Assembly (NCBI RefSeq): GCF_022581195.2
Contig: NC_061452.1
Coordinates: 7,757,501-7,821,500 of the forward strand
DNA: 64,000 nt
Origin: Helicoverpa zea
Taxonomy: Eukaryota; Arthropoda; Insecta; Lepidoptera; Noctuidae
Direction of reading: 5' to 3'
Shown here: piece by piece, positions 44,201 to 56,330 of the stretch
Numbering within the stretch: the stretch's first letter is position 1
Layout: every line of letters starts with the position of its first letter
Notes under the pieces: generated by a model
Seen by the model: only the letters and a program-made list of their open reading frames with translations
The model's database searches: none
Told to the model about the DNA's origin: nothing
Made by a program: the position numbers and the translations under genes

Positions 44201-47200
44201 AGGGCTTTGCGCACTTTCTCCAGTCGAGGCTCTCACTCGGTGAGTCGGTGCACCCTTTAAAGAGTACAGTTAGCGCGAACACTATAAACAATTATCAATT
44301 AATTATATTGACTGCATCATTTATTAGTTTAACGTGTGGATTTGATAACATCTCACTAAATATCATGTTACATTGCCCATAAAGGACAATACACTTAGAT
44401 GACAAGGGTTTAAAATGTTAGCGTATAAATAAAGATGTATTCAAATAGGTTTTTTATTGTGTACTGAGTGAATCATTGTTGATTATCGTTAACATATTAT
44501 TGCTGTTATACGGAACTAAAAGTACCGTATGTAAGTTGTCTATGAGTAATATACCTACTTATTGTGAAGAGTCACGTGAACTTTACAGAAATACGATAAA
44601 AATACTTCGAAACAAATGTAGTCAATTATAATTTTGTTAACAAATTATAACAAATTAGGTACTAAATTGATTGCGGAAATGTGTCATTAGTTGTGGATGT
44701 CATCTTTTAGTAAATGCGAACTTGCTTAACAATTTCGCAATGAGTAAATGCGGTGCGAAACTAATTAAGTGGAAGGAAGTTACGTTTCTGCTGCAGGTAT
44801 GTACCTGTTACGCTACGTGACATTCTTAGGAGGACGTCATACCGTATTCAGTCATGCCTATCTGCTTTTAACTTTTTTTCGCAATACTTTTCAAAATGTA
44901 TAACGAAGGAAAATTTTTGTGTAGACTAAAGCTTCTCTATGTCAAGCAAATAAGCCTGATTTTCAGCTGTCCTGAAATCTTGCCCGCTGCTATAAAAATT
45001 ATCTATGAAATTATACTTAATTACTTGTTTTGTTTCTATGTTTAAATCAAATCTTTTGAACGACTGTCAATGGTCATTATCATTATAAAACACACCTACA
45101 CAACAAAACAATTAAACGTTTACAAAAGCAATAAATTCAAATATTTGCTTTATAGACTTAAATCTTACCTTGAACTTTGTAAATGCAAATTCTAATTGAA
45201 AGGCGGGCAGACAAAATTAAATTAATATTATTAAGGCAATTTTTAAATTAATATACTAAAACATTTTAAGTTTTTCAAAAGCTACATACTATCGGGTATC
45301 ATTGTATAATTCTTTTTGAGCAAACACAGAACGAGAAATAAATACACGACGAAATACTTTTGCAAATGAGTTTGGTAAATCATGAAAGAAAAGCGCTCAC
45401 CGTTACGGCCGTACTTGGTCAAAAGTTGTAATGAGTGCCACAAATGGTATCGGTCCGAGGCACGTCCATGGCTTGCACACGCTAATGTTCCTCATTAAAT
45501 ACTGGAACATCAATTTGTATCTGCACCACGTAGAAGAATACCGAAGCCATCCATTTTTATTGCGCTGTACCAGGGAGACATTCGCAGACGTCCATTTAAA
45601 AGAATATCGTCTCTTATCTGATGTTATTCATATAAACGTATTTTATGCAAATTTATATTATTCTTGATTAATGATTAACTCCACGACTTCTGCAAATTAT
45701 CAAGAGTTCAAGGGCGTTAGCAACATGAATTTGATTCGTGGAGGATTTTTAAAACAAATGTGCAAAATGTGGAGATTGACTGAGTTATACCGCTGACACA
45801 TAATGGGCCTAAGTATATAATTAAATTCAATGTTTGTATGTATGTTAAATGTTGCTTCTAACAAGCAACAGGTTTCGATACGATAATAAAATCGATAATT
45901 TTTCTGATGCACCCCACGAGATGCGTGTATTCCGGTTAGTTCCGTTAAGTCTTCAACTGAAGTGGAATGTCCACTTATTGCATTTAAGTTAATATAAACT
46001 GCATGTTCGAGTACAATTTGCATTTTAGTTGAGGCCTGCGAAATGTTTTCGGTAATTGTGTTTTTAAGTTTAACACTAGTTAGTTGAATGACATAGGAAA
46101 TGAATACATTGTATTCTATATAAAAATGTTAGCTTCTGTTTTTATTACATTTTACAGCCAGCATCTAACCATGCATAGCAATAATTTTGAATAACTACCT
46201 TCATCATTGAGTTAACACCACGAGAGGTGTTCTTATATCCCCACAACTAGAACATTATTGATGCTAGCAAAAGCCAATAATGTCATTAATACATATTCTG
46301 AATTCGGAAAATATTAACGACTGTGCATTCAAAGCTATATTTTACACGGAGTAAAATATTAAAACGTTTGATGTTCGTAACTGACCTTTGTATTAAAAAA
46401 AGATTGTTGGTAGCTAAGGTACCTATAACAGACTCTGTTTTCAAAAATTTGACATGACGTTTCGTTCAAACTTTTTACGTCGTTTTCTGACCTTGAAACC
46501 TACACGTAAACATAATTATTTAATTATGGTAGGTAAATGTTTAAAAAACCTTTTTTAATCGCGTAATTGTTTCTGTGGTAAACTGAAGATATTATTTATT
46601 CAACGGCAAAAAATTTAGTTACCATTTCGGATATGGAAACGGTTTTAAAGAATACACCCATTGTTATTATTTTGATTGGCTAAGTTGCTTAGCTCAGTTA
46701 TATATTTTTATCTTGAACAAATAGTACCTTTGTGGATACAGTCATATTCACCTCATTCATCACCTACTTACTACCTACTTAATAAATGTAGTTGTTCAAC
46801 ACTTTTAAATGAATTTTGTGGCCTAAGATCATTAGAAAACGTTTGTCCATTGTAAATATAGGTACAAAAATATTTCTTATTTTTATGATATTTCTTAAAC
46901 ACTATTAAAATCAAATGTTTTATTTCTCTCCCTAAAAAATAACACAAATAACATTTCAATAGTCAGGGTAGGTTAACAAATGAAGGCATGTTTGCATGCA
47001 TGATTTAAACTCTTTAATTATTTTTGTAACTTATAATAGCTGTCTTAATATTTATTGGCATGTTTAGAAATATACAAATAAAATGAGATGTAATTTTGAT
47101 ATCCTGTGAGAATTGAAGCTCGACGGAGCGCAATGGCAGTAGCTGATGGAGATTACAGTCTCAGTAGTCGCCACGAATGACGTCCTGCGTCATTTAACTA

Positions 47201-50200
47201 CACCCTTTTAAGCTGAACTCACTGGAAGTAAGCAGATAAAATTTATTTTAAACTTCAAACATAGATATGTAAAGCCAACAGGTTTTATATTTATACCTGA
47301 TCCAAGCAATCTGCAGCGTTAGATACGTAATGGATTTGATTAAATAGGAGGTTAATGACGTCTTCACCTTGCCTACACTCGATGCCATATTTTATGTCGA
47401 AAATTCATCTGCCAATAGAATATTTAGTAACAAGCACATAATATCTATTTATCTTTACTTAAGTGATTGATGATTTTGTGTTGATAAACCGTCGTTGATT
47501 CTGATAAAGGGAGGAAATGCAAGTACCATATAATTTAACCTTGTTTTTGCGCTACATGTACGTTCCTAATTTATTACCTTTTTAAGATCAATCAATTCTT
47601 ATTTTAGTACCTGAGATTTACTGCAAGAATAAATAAATAATCAACCAACCATTGAATTGCAAAGTTTCCAAATATTTTTTTTTAGTCATCGAAGTGTTTA
47701 TGAGTATATAGGCTGCGGAAAGGGCAACGCGATAACAAATAATGGTTGGAGAACTTGATAATCTTTTATTTAATATGAAGCTTGTCTTATAAATAAGTGG
47801 GTAATCAGTTTATATTATATTATACTGATAGTTGATGGCTGGAACAAAAAAACGTAACCGTTAATGTGTGCGTTGGATCATGAAAACTAGATGACTTTGC
47901 GCCGCTCGCTGTAACTGTCGTACTAAGTTTCTCTTCTACTTAAATGGTTTAAAAAAGCACAATGTTAATTAACAACGAAGTTCTCTATTTAGGAAGCTCT
48001 ATAAATCACTTTACATGCGCAATAGTCTGCAGGAAGTTATATGATTAAAGCTCGAACGTTAGTGTCAATGAACCAGAAAATGATTCAGCGAAATACTATC
48101 ATATATGTTAAAGGATTAACACATACTCATGTTGCGGTTCAAAAAATTATATAAAACTTTTCTGTAATTAATTTAAGACAAGCTAAACATAGCACACATA
48201 TTCTTCAATTCTATTTAGCGAAGCAACAAGGAAAACTTTTAATCCAAGCTTTCCTCGTTAGGCAGGAAGTTTTGACTCATGTGCTATATTTTAAATAGCT
48301 TGTCGTTTCTGAGGAATTTAAAACACTTCCTCTTTACCCAAATAATGCATATGCATTCAGTATGCTGAGTAAAGTTCAGTATTTAGGTAAAATAAATTCA
48401 TGATTGTGGAAAATCAACTTTTATCTCAAAACATGACAAAACAAGCGATCCTTTCCTTTGTCATGTTTTTAATTACTTAATTAATATTTTATATTATATG
48501 TAATATTATAAATAATTAATACTTTATGTCACACAGATAAAAGCTACTTCCTATAGATAAAACAAGCTATTTGAAATGATTTATCTTATTCTTTTAGCCT
48601 TAGTCCAAGCTTAGAGGTTGAGATTTGATCTAAGAATTACCATAATAGGAGTACGTATATTGATTGAATGCGTTTTTATCTGATCGATCGCAAGAAGCGT
48701 ATATATGTACGCGACGTCTTTATAAGGATAATGGATTCTAGCAAAATCTTGTCATTTCCTTAGCATAATGAACAATATTAAGAGGCCCGCTAAGTGTAAT
48801 TGGGGCTTGAGCAGCAAAGTGCTCGGTTTATGCGGCCGCATAATTACGTATAATAGGCGACTTTTGCAACGCACGAGCATTCAGAATGTTTAACTCCCCT
48901 GAGACAGAAGTTTTGAAACTCTGGTAATTATAAGTTATAAGGTGAATATTGTGCTATTAACTTAAATGTTGTCTTTGTATTTAGTGTTCCATAAAAAAAA
49001 AACATTGATCGATTAACAAGAATAAAAATAAAATAAATTAAATAAAGGCAACCCAAAAAAAAAAAAAGTTTTAATAACAAAGCTTAACAAAGAAGAGAAG
49101 ATGTTATATAGGGACGTTAACGTGTCCAAAAATTGAAATACCTATCGATTTATCGAACTACATTGGTGCAATAAAGTAAAACAGCTTTGTTACTAAAAAC
49201 AATATTTACGTTAAGTTTTTTTGTTTTATAGGCAGTGATGTCAATCAGTCGTCTATTCGGTTAAATGCTTTTGTATGTTTTAGTTCTGAACCTCCTATCG
49301 CATTGGCAACTTTAGTTATCGATAATCAGAAAATGTAAATAAGCATGTAGTTTTAAAATCATAGACTAGAGTTATTTCTGTTATGCATTACCTTTAAAGG
49401 AAATAATTATAGCGTAATGCTATCTCAATACCAGACAAGCTCCGTTGACGCGGAATTTATTCGACACTTGAATGGTATAATTATCACTCTTCGCTGTATA
49501 GAGATAATTTAAAGATGTTAACTACCTACCAACAATACTTTACGACTATTTCAAGAGTACCCGATGATTTAATATTGGATTTATTCCAACATATTATTTT
49601 GTAGATTAAACTTGTGAAATCTCATTCGATGTGTTCGTCATAAATTTTAAAAGATGTCTCATTGCTTTGCTGTCTCATAATATGCAACAAAAATGTAATG
49701 CTACTAGTGTTTGTAAAAAGCTTAAAGCCAGTATTTGTGCATGCTGTAGGTAGATACGCTATTGACTGATTGCCAGATTGGCAAAAAGCGTAGCTCCATC
49801 AAGAATGAAGACACCGGTTCCGATGGGCTGAGCTCTCGCGATAATTAATTTTGTCGCCTTTTTCGGATCATTGTTTTTGCTCGCATATTGTATCGAGGCC
49901 AGTACTAATCGGGATACAATTACGGAGAACTGCGTCAGTATTTCATACATTTCGTTAAGTTCCAGTAACATAAATCGAACTATGCGTCTCTAGAATTAAT
50001 CGTGGATACATATGTACATGTATTCCTCGAAATAAACAGAGCGGCTGAGTAACATCGTCCTCCCTATTACGGATACAAGATGTACTGTGAGCAGAAAAAA
50101 ACTGAATATCGATGTGTTTTAAACTGAGAATCGATTGCAGGTATAGTGTGGAGTTGTAGCTCTAGGTAATATTGTAAAATAACGATATGTTCGTCCAGCC

Positions 50201-52842
50201 GCTAATGGATATCACTGTACCAATGAATTGATACTCTCATTTGAGTTGCAAGAATGTATACCTACTGTTTTAATATTTCTGTTACTTTATCTACTTTATT
50301 TGAAAAAAAACCTCAGTTTATCCGTGGCTTTATGATTATCAAAATATGTGAGTTACTTGAGAAACATTCGATCAAAAGTATGAGTGCAAATCGTTGACTC
50401 AAAATGTTGAATGAGGCCGCGTACAACCAAAAGGTTTAACGAGATGGTGCAGTCGGTTGGTGCATTCGTTTTTGTACCTACAGATAGCATTTTATTTAAA
50501 ACAATAGTGGACGTGGTCAGCATATTTACAGCAGCGATCGCGACAGACTTGTCTTATTCCGCCAATCAATGGCCGCCTTAACAATCCTTGTGGGTTTTAT
50601 TTTATATACCTACTAAGACGATATAAACTCCAGCATAATTTAGTACCTAGGCATTTACCCAATGAGCGGTGAAACTGAGCCGCTGATTGATTGATATATT
50701 CATTAGGTAAAAAGCAAACGCATTTTTCTCATTAGGGCGCAGCCCTTTTTATGTGGTTGTTTGAGTACAGACACGTTAGTTAGATGCGCAGGTACTTTAA
50801 GGCACCTATGCTATTTCTAGAGGTTAGTTACTGTTTCTCATTAGAATATAGAAGATGAGTTTATTTTAAATGTCACATTATTTTCATGTTAATTTTCACA
50901 CAAATAATTCAAAGGAAAATTGTCAGAAGTATTTCTTTTAAATAACAGTTATTTACCTAATCATTAATAAAAACATTTATAAATAATACAAAAAAAATTG
51001 GGTGTGTTCATCTACTCTATAGAGATACGAGTGATAAAAAGTGAAAGTTTCGCCCAAGTCGTCATAGATGTCTCTGGCGTACAGTAAATAGATATAGTTC
51101 TCTTAGTTGTTGGTAGATGGCGCTACTTGTCGTGTTTTAAGTATCGATGTGAGAAATACGACTATGAATGTTTTTACTAAAAGTAAACAGATTAGATTGT
51201 AATTCTTCAGTTTGAAAGTTTCATAAGATAATTTCATGTCATAAAATAAATACACTTTATTAGTGTTTGTTAACCTTCCTAAATTAATATCGTCAATGGT
51301 TATATTTAATGAATAATGCGTTATTTATTTATGAGCTAAACGGAATTGAGCATCTAAATCTAAATGTATGATAAGTCTGTGTCCTCCGAGATCGGTGTCT
51401 TCCTGTATTTTAATGATCAAAGCTTAATTAATTGATTTAGCAGTGTTGCACCCAAAATATTTAATCAAATAAATAATCCCTGTCAAACTATAGGTAGCTT
51501 ATTTGTATTAAATATACTTTTAATAATTTGCAATAATTGTTTTTATTCTGTTAATTAAAATCTTTAGATTTCTATAATATGTATTCACTTTAAGTAGCCT
51601 TTTGCTTAATTCGCTCGTAGGTAATGGCTGGAGATATTATTAGAATATTAAATTGTACCGGAAACTCTATAATTGGTGTCTATTATAAGTTTATAAACGA
51701 GTACCTACGATACGTTATCGTAATGGTCAGTAGGTACAACACCTAGCCGACACCTGAGCCAGGCGCAAATTGAAAATGCACAAAGGTGTCTGTCTAAGCC
51801 GTGTGCTTTACGTTTCTTAGCAGTTATCATATCCATCGCGTTATTAACCTTAATCTTTCCAATTTATGGTCATTCAGTACACACTACCATAAACGTTTTA
51901 TTGACAGTCGTTATTTGAACCCGTGGCTAAGACGGTTTTATAGCGATTCGCTGTTCGTATTTTATTAACGCCACTGTGACGCAGCCCTCGGTACGTGCAT
52001 GCATATTCAATACGCTCCAAATGTGTCTCGCGCTCTGCAAAAATGTTCACGAAACACTTGAAACCAATTAAATTACATAACACTGGAGCTTAATTTATGC
52101 GCGGTTAAAATTGCAATCCTTACTGACGTAAGTTACAATAAAAAGGCCAGTACCCACATGGTTCTGTAAGTTTCAAAAGTAAAATATGATAACAGACTTT
52201 TTTGACAACATCAAACAAACAAAAGACAATATTCTGAATCGGTAACGACTCAATACAATGAATCTTATTGCCACAGATTTGTTGATATACCTTTGGAAGC
52301 AATTTTTGAGCGAATCCAAAGTGAACGCTGTAAAAAGAGGTAATGTGGTTGTTTTAGTGTCTTTTGTAATATTGCCGATATTTTAAGTTCCAAAGGAGGA
52401 TGTCGTGTTTCGAGCGTTGTTTTTAATATATACATAGTTATGTCCTTATATGGTTAAAGTATTTCCTTATCGTGTTAAGAGAATGTCCATTACCTATATA
52501 CATACGTACGTACGTGTACACAGTGGACGTAATAAATGGATGGCATGGCTATGTACTTCGTATGAATCCCACAGGCAGTGGTCAAGGCAGAGGACGCAGC
52601 AGTAATAATACATCGGCGAGATCGCCAGTACAGTCACGTTTCCATTGTTCGTGGGCGGCAGATAAAAAGTTCACAGAGAACTAATAATTAGTTTCAGGAT
52701 CGAGAGTGAGCTCGCGAAACAAGAAGCTTAATTAGCACTCATAAAATAACTCGCAAGGGCAGACTCAATAATAAAGTGTGGTTTTCCTAACCACCGGTAA
52801 CCAATGTATACGTACTGGATGAACAACCTGTACCTATACTGT
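38266..52842 (+). other. Long transposon-poor region, presumed grh intron/regulatory domain
   Basis: About 14.5 kb in which I recognise no complete mobile element, tRNA, rRNA or exon. Frames of 60-107 codons occur on both strands without any domain, splice context or codon pattern to support them. Local features: the hairpin at 38,858-38,896; a triplicated CGTGGTCGTGC at about 40,672-40,695; a lone MITE end at about 41,409; CpG-rich islets at 41,200-41,270 and 43,440-43,520; A-rich runs at about 49,000-49,065. Confidence 0.35.
38858..38896. repeat. Perfect 17-bp hairpin with 5-nt loop
   Basis: TGAAAGCTCTGTGGTAC (38858-38874) pairs exactly with GTACCACAGAGCTTTCA (38880-38896) round the loop CCCTT. 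The stem is too short for a typical animal microRNA precursor. Confidence 0.8.
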
Positions 52843-53269
52843 ATTGGTACTAGGGCATGCAATACCGGTTAACCGGTTTCGTTTTTACCGGTAAATCGCC
52901 CATTTTTGCGAGTTTTAAATTACCGGTAAAAATAATATGAAACCGGTTTTTACCGGTTTTTACGTTTTTCTGATAAAATATAGCAATTGTTCATTTAACG
53001 TCAAATCTTGTTATGTAGCCTGAATATAATGTAATGTTGCATACATTACGTATTGTAAGAGTGTTAAAGTTGCTGTTTTTTAGAAAAGTAACTTAACTAT
53101 CTCTAGGTTAGATACAAATCTTCTTCCTCATCTTAATTTATAAAATCTAAACAAATTGTATTCATTCGGTTATTCTGTTTTTTTTCCTCATAGCTGTCAG
53201 CTCATACTAGGTACAAATGTAGCTAATGCTTATTTTACCTACTCTATGACCTTACTGAGCAAGGGCTTT

Positions 53270-53760
53270 TACTTCACCACCATGCGGACAGCTCTGAGGA
53301 CACGGTGTAGCACACAGTCCAGGTGTGCACTGCCTGGGAAGGGTACCGCCGTTTTGTCGTCGAGGCAATAGGCAGCGGCGACCTTTCGCGTCCTTCCCTG
53401 GTTCAAGCCATGGTCCGGAGCTAGAGGGAATGGGAAGCCGTCGCCCCTTCTGCGAAGCAGTCATGCTCGAGAAGGAGACGGCGGAGCAACTGCGAGTAGC
53501 ACCTCTCATCCCAGCCGCTGTAGTGGACCAGGAAGACACCACGGGCGCCAAGGGTCGAGAGACGACTCCCGGCCACCGTAGGCGTCGGTCTGTGGGCGGT
53601 GAGTTCGGGTGGCTCATCGTTCCACCGTCTGCATAGACAACAGACCCGTGTCAGCGGCGCGCGTTGTTCCACAGGATCCTCAGGGAGATGTCAGCAAACC
53701 CAGTGGGGCCCAGCAGAGCCAAGGCCTGCCGGGGCCGCGGGATTGTTCGAAAGAGTTACC
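53270..53760 (+). repeat. GC-rich dispersed repeat, coding-like (copy 2), inside the hAT element
   Basis: On the plus strand it reads EKETAEQLRVAPLIPAAVVD and GGEFGWLIVPPSA-stop, matching the minus-strand peptide of 25,018-25,360. The nucleotide identity is also clear (CACCTCTCATCCCA, GGTGGCTCATCGTTCC against the reverse of the other copy). The abrupt rise in GC content marks it as an insertion in an AT-rich element. Confidence 0.6.
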
Positions 53761-53883
53761 GCTACCCTGGTCCATAAAACACTTACTAAAAAACATGGGT
53801 TTTAGACAGAAAGAGTCTGTCATTTGATGATTTACCATAAAAAAGGGCTTTCCCTTCAATGAAAAATATATTTTTTACGGTAA

Positions 53884-54190
53884 TTCTTAGCGTTTATCCC
53901 GTCTTGTCACGGGGTCGGCTTTCCGTATCTTCCTTCTACCACTTTGCTCTATCCTCCTGAATAGACATCTTCCTCTTCGAGTTCGCAGATTTTCATGTCA
54001 TTCATCACGACACACAACCACCACGGTTTCGGCCTGCCTTTGCGCCTTTGACCGGGTATATTGAGATTGAGTATCACATTCACACTGCCGATGTCCTCAG
54101 GTGTCACTCCTTTTTACATGTCCGTACCATCGCAGCCGTTTCTCTTGCATTTTGTCGGCGACATCGCGTACGGATGGTACTGACATGTTT
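53884..54190 (-). pseudogene. RTE-like RT C-terminus fragment inside the hAT element
   Basis: On the minus strand, across frameshifts: VADKMQEKRLRWYGHVKRS, then NIPGQRRKGRPKPWW-like sequence, and KIRKADPVTRRDK at the end. This is the 'RLRWYGHV ... GRPK ... KADP' tail of arthropod endonuclease/RT elements. Stops and shifts show it is dead. Confidence 0.75.
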
Positions 54191-55039
54191 TTTGTTACGG
54201 CCCACGACACAAAAAACGTTTACCACCTTATACTTTGCATATTTATTTAGTTTTTGCTTTAAGACTACCCAATCTTATTGTTATAAAATCACATTTTAAA
54301 AAAATTACAAAAATTACCGTTTTACCGGTTTACCGGTAAAAATATTTTTATTACCGAATTTTTACCGGTAATTTTTGTTTTACCGAAATTGCATGCCCTA
54401 ATTGGTACATAATGTAGAACTACTATAAACAAGGTTTTTTTCCAGTTTTCCTTTGGGAATCCCTAATGAAAATTACGTGTTCAAAATTTATTTTTATTAT
54501 TTTTTAAGTGATAAGTACCTGTAGTAGGAATTCTAGGGTTTAATACATACATTCTAAAATACTATGTACAAATGAAGAGTACCCCAGGAGTAGTTCTCAT
54601 AAACCAGGGTAGCCTGTATTCTAAGAGACAGAAAATGTTAACTCGAATTACATACCGATACCTTTGATATAATATCTATGATGCAAAGTTAATAAATTAA
54701 ACCTTACTTTATTATTACTACTTAACCCTAGTAATTTTGAAGTTGGGCACATTCGTTTTCAATCAATTATACCTACATAGTATAATTCGAGATGAATTAT
54801 TCAAATGTCTTCAATATTACTTTTACTCACTGTTTGTTTATTGCGTATCACTCACGTTGTGATATTTTATTGTAAACTCATTGTTTAGTTAAGTTAAATA
54901 TGTAAACACCAGGCAGGGTATTTAAAACAATGTGTGTTCAAGAGTACTCGAAAGAGGCATTTACTTGTAGGCATGTCAGTTGATGGCTATCAGTCCTACA
55001 CACGACTTTGGTTCCAATTGTATGACATTGTGGGAGGTG

Positions 55040-55790
55040 CCATTTGTAATGTCGAGCAAAGTGCAAGCGCGGGCGCATGTCTCGTATTAAGCAGATCGCT
55101 GTAGTGATAGGTCACAACGAGCACGCGACTGTCTCTCTATGGCGCTAGGCTCGAGCACCGTTCCGCCCTTCGCGCTAATTTACTCCGAGCATAAATCTCT
55201 GAAGATCGAGTGCGGCGTGTTGTCGCCATTCGTCACCGTCGGTCCTAGTCGCCGACTGAAAAACGAACGTGATTCAGTTATTACAAAGCGCTAAACGAAC
55301 CACTTAGACGGCTCATTAAGTAAATTTATTCCGTTGGATAGTGATTCGATACGATTGCAAGTTTGGCGTCGGACGATGTTTGATTAATGCGGGTCGTACC
55401 GATGATGGCTTTTCGAGTAAACGAACATAAGTTGTTCAGTCTATATCTAGCGTAGCTATGTTACTCTTATCAGGTTCTCGAGTGATTATATGCAAATTAT
55501 TTTATGTGTAATAGAAATCTTAAGATTCGATGTTCGGCGCACGTTTGAGTCGGCCCGGAATAATTGCGTGACTAAATTCCGAGACGTAGGTTCTGTATCA
55601 GCTCGCAATTCATTCATGTCGACGCGGCACTGTAATTAATGAGACAATATATTAGAAACGAATTCGTTTTGGATCGATAACTAATGTTAAAATATATCTC
55701 GAAGTTTTCTAAAGACTGTATGCAATGAGTGAATTAAACGACACCATAAGTTATTACAGACAACTTTTGAGAACAATTTGAATAATGGAG
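55040..55790 (+). promoter_or_regulatory. Candidate alternative promoter and short first exon
   Basis: A CpG-richer block (55,060-55,260) contains GAGCATAAATCTC and, downstream, an initiator-like GATTCAGTTATTAC (about 55,272). At 55,785 the sequence AATAATGGAGGTGAGC offers a start codon, one more codon and a strong donor (GAG/GTGAGC at 55790/55791). It could be a two-codon first exon of another grh transcript. Its phase (0) differs from that of the 31,117 donor (2), so both could not feed the same acceptor in frame. Confidence 0.3.
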
Positions 55791-56284
55791 GTGAGCGCGA
55801 TGCAGCTAGGTCTAAATGTTTATACTTGGCTAAGAGCTCGTTCACCTGAGAGTCTCCATCAAGTTTGAGTTTTAATTGGATTTATTGATGCATATAAAAC
55901 TTTATTCGTCATCTCTTTGACAGTTATGTTATTTATTTGTTTGATGTCTAGTCAATTTCGATAATCTGTTAATTTACACGAATTGGACTTGATACCCATC
56001 AACTCTTAAAAATGATCAAATTATAAAAACTAATTTTATGGCAACATTTGCCATTAGCTGGGCTACCTTTTTTATAATTTGTTAAATGAATAATATAACT
56101 TCTATAAAATGTTCCACGATTAACTTTCCATGAGCTTTTACACAACAGTTTTACTGTATTTGTTTAATCGTTGTGTTAATTTCGATGGCAACGCCATAGA
56201 TTGTATTTTACAGTGAGCAGTAAGTACCTATTGCGGAGGTTTCCGTGCGTCGCGGTGTCCATGATAAGCGGCTTGACCGCGCGG

Positions 56285-56330
56285 CGCCGGGTCGCTATAA
56301 ATATTGCTCTGTTGAGTCCCGTTTAAATTC
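56285..56330 (+). promoter_or_regulatory. Possible TATA-type core promoter
   Basis: GGGTCGCTATAAATATTGC follows a GC-rich CGCGCGGCGCCGG block, a classic arrangement. No initiator match is clear 25-35 bp downstream, and no transcript is identifiable from sequence. Confidence 0.2.

Larger units (their letters stand above)
52851..54400. mobile_element. 1,550-bp non-autonomous hAT element with ACCGGT-rich ends and 8-bp target duplication
   Basis: The ends TAGGGCATGCAATACCGG and CCGAAATTGCATGCCCTA are inverted repeats (13 bp perfect). ATTGGTAC flanks both sides (52843-52850 and 54401-54408), the 8-bp duplication of hAT. The outer about 130 bp at the left and 90 bp at the right hold nine ACCGGT palindromes, mostly within TTACCGGTAA or AACCGGTTT. 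No transposase is encoded. The interior consists of two other retroelement fragments, so it is a composite. Confidence 0.9.

Noticed and set aside
44100..44291. Possible small secreted peptide (63 codons, hydrophobic start)
   Set aside because: Signal-like N-terminus alone; no propeptide sites, cysteine pattern or transcript evidence.
49759..49971. 70-codon minus-strand frame
   Set aside because: Composition looks protein-like, yet I recognise no family and see no flanking acceptor or donor; could be rescued only by comparative data.
53252..53672. 121- and 83-codon minus-strand frames in the GC-rich repeat
   Set aside because: Shadow frames; the strand conserved with the copy at 25 kb is the opposite one.
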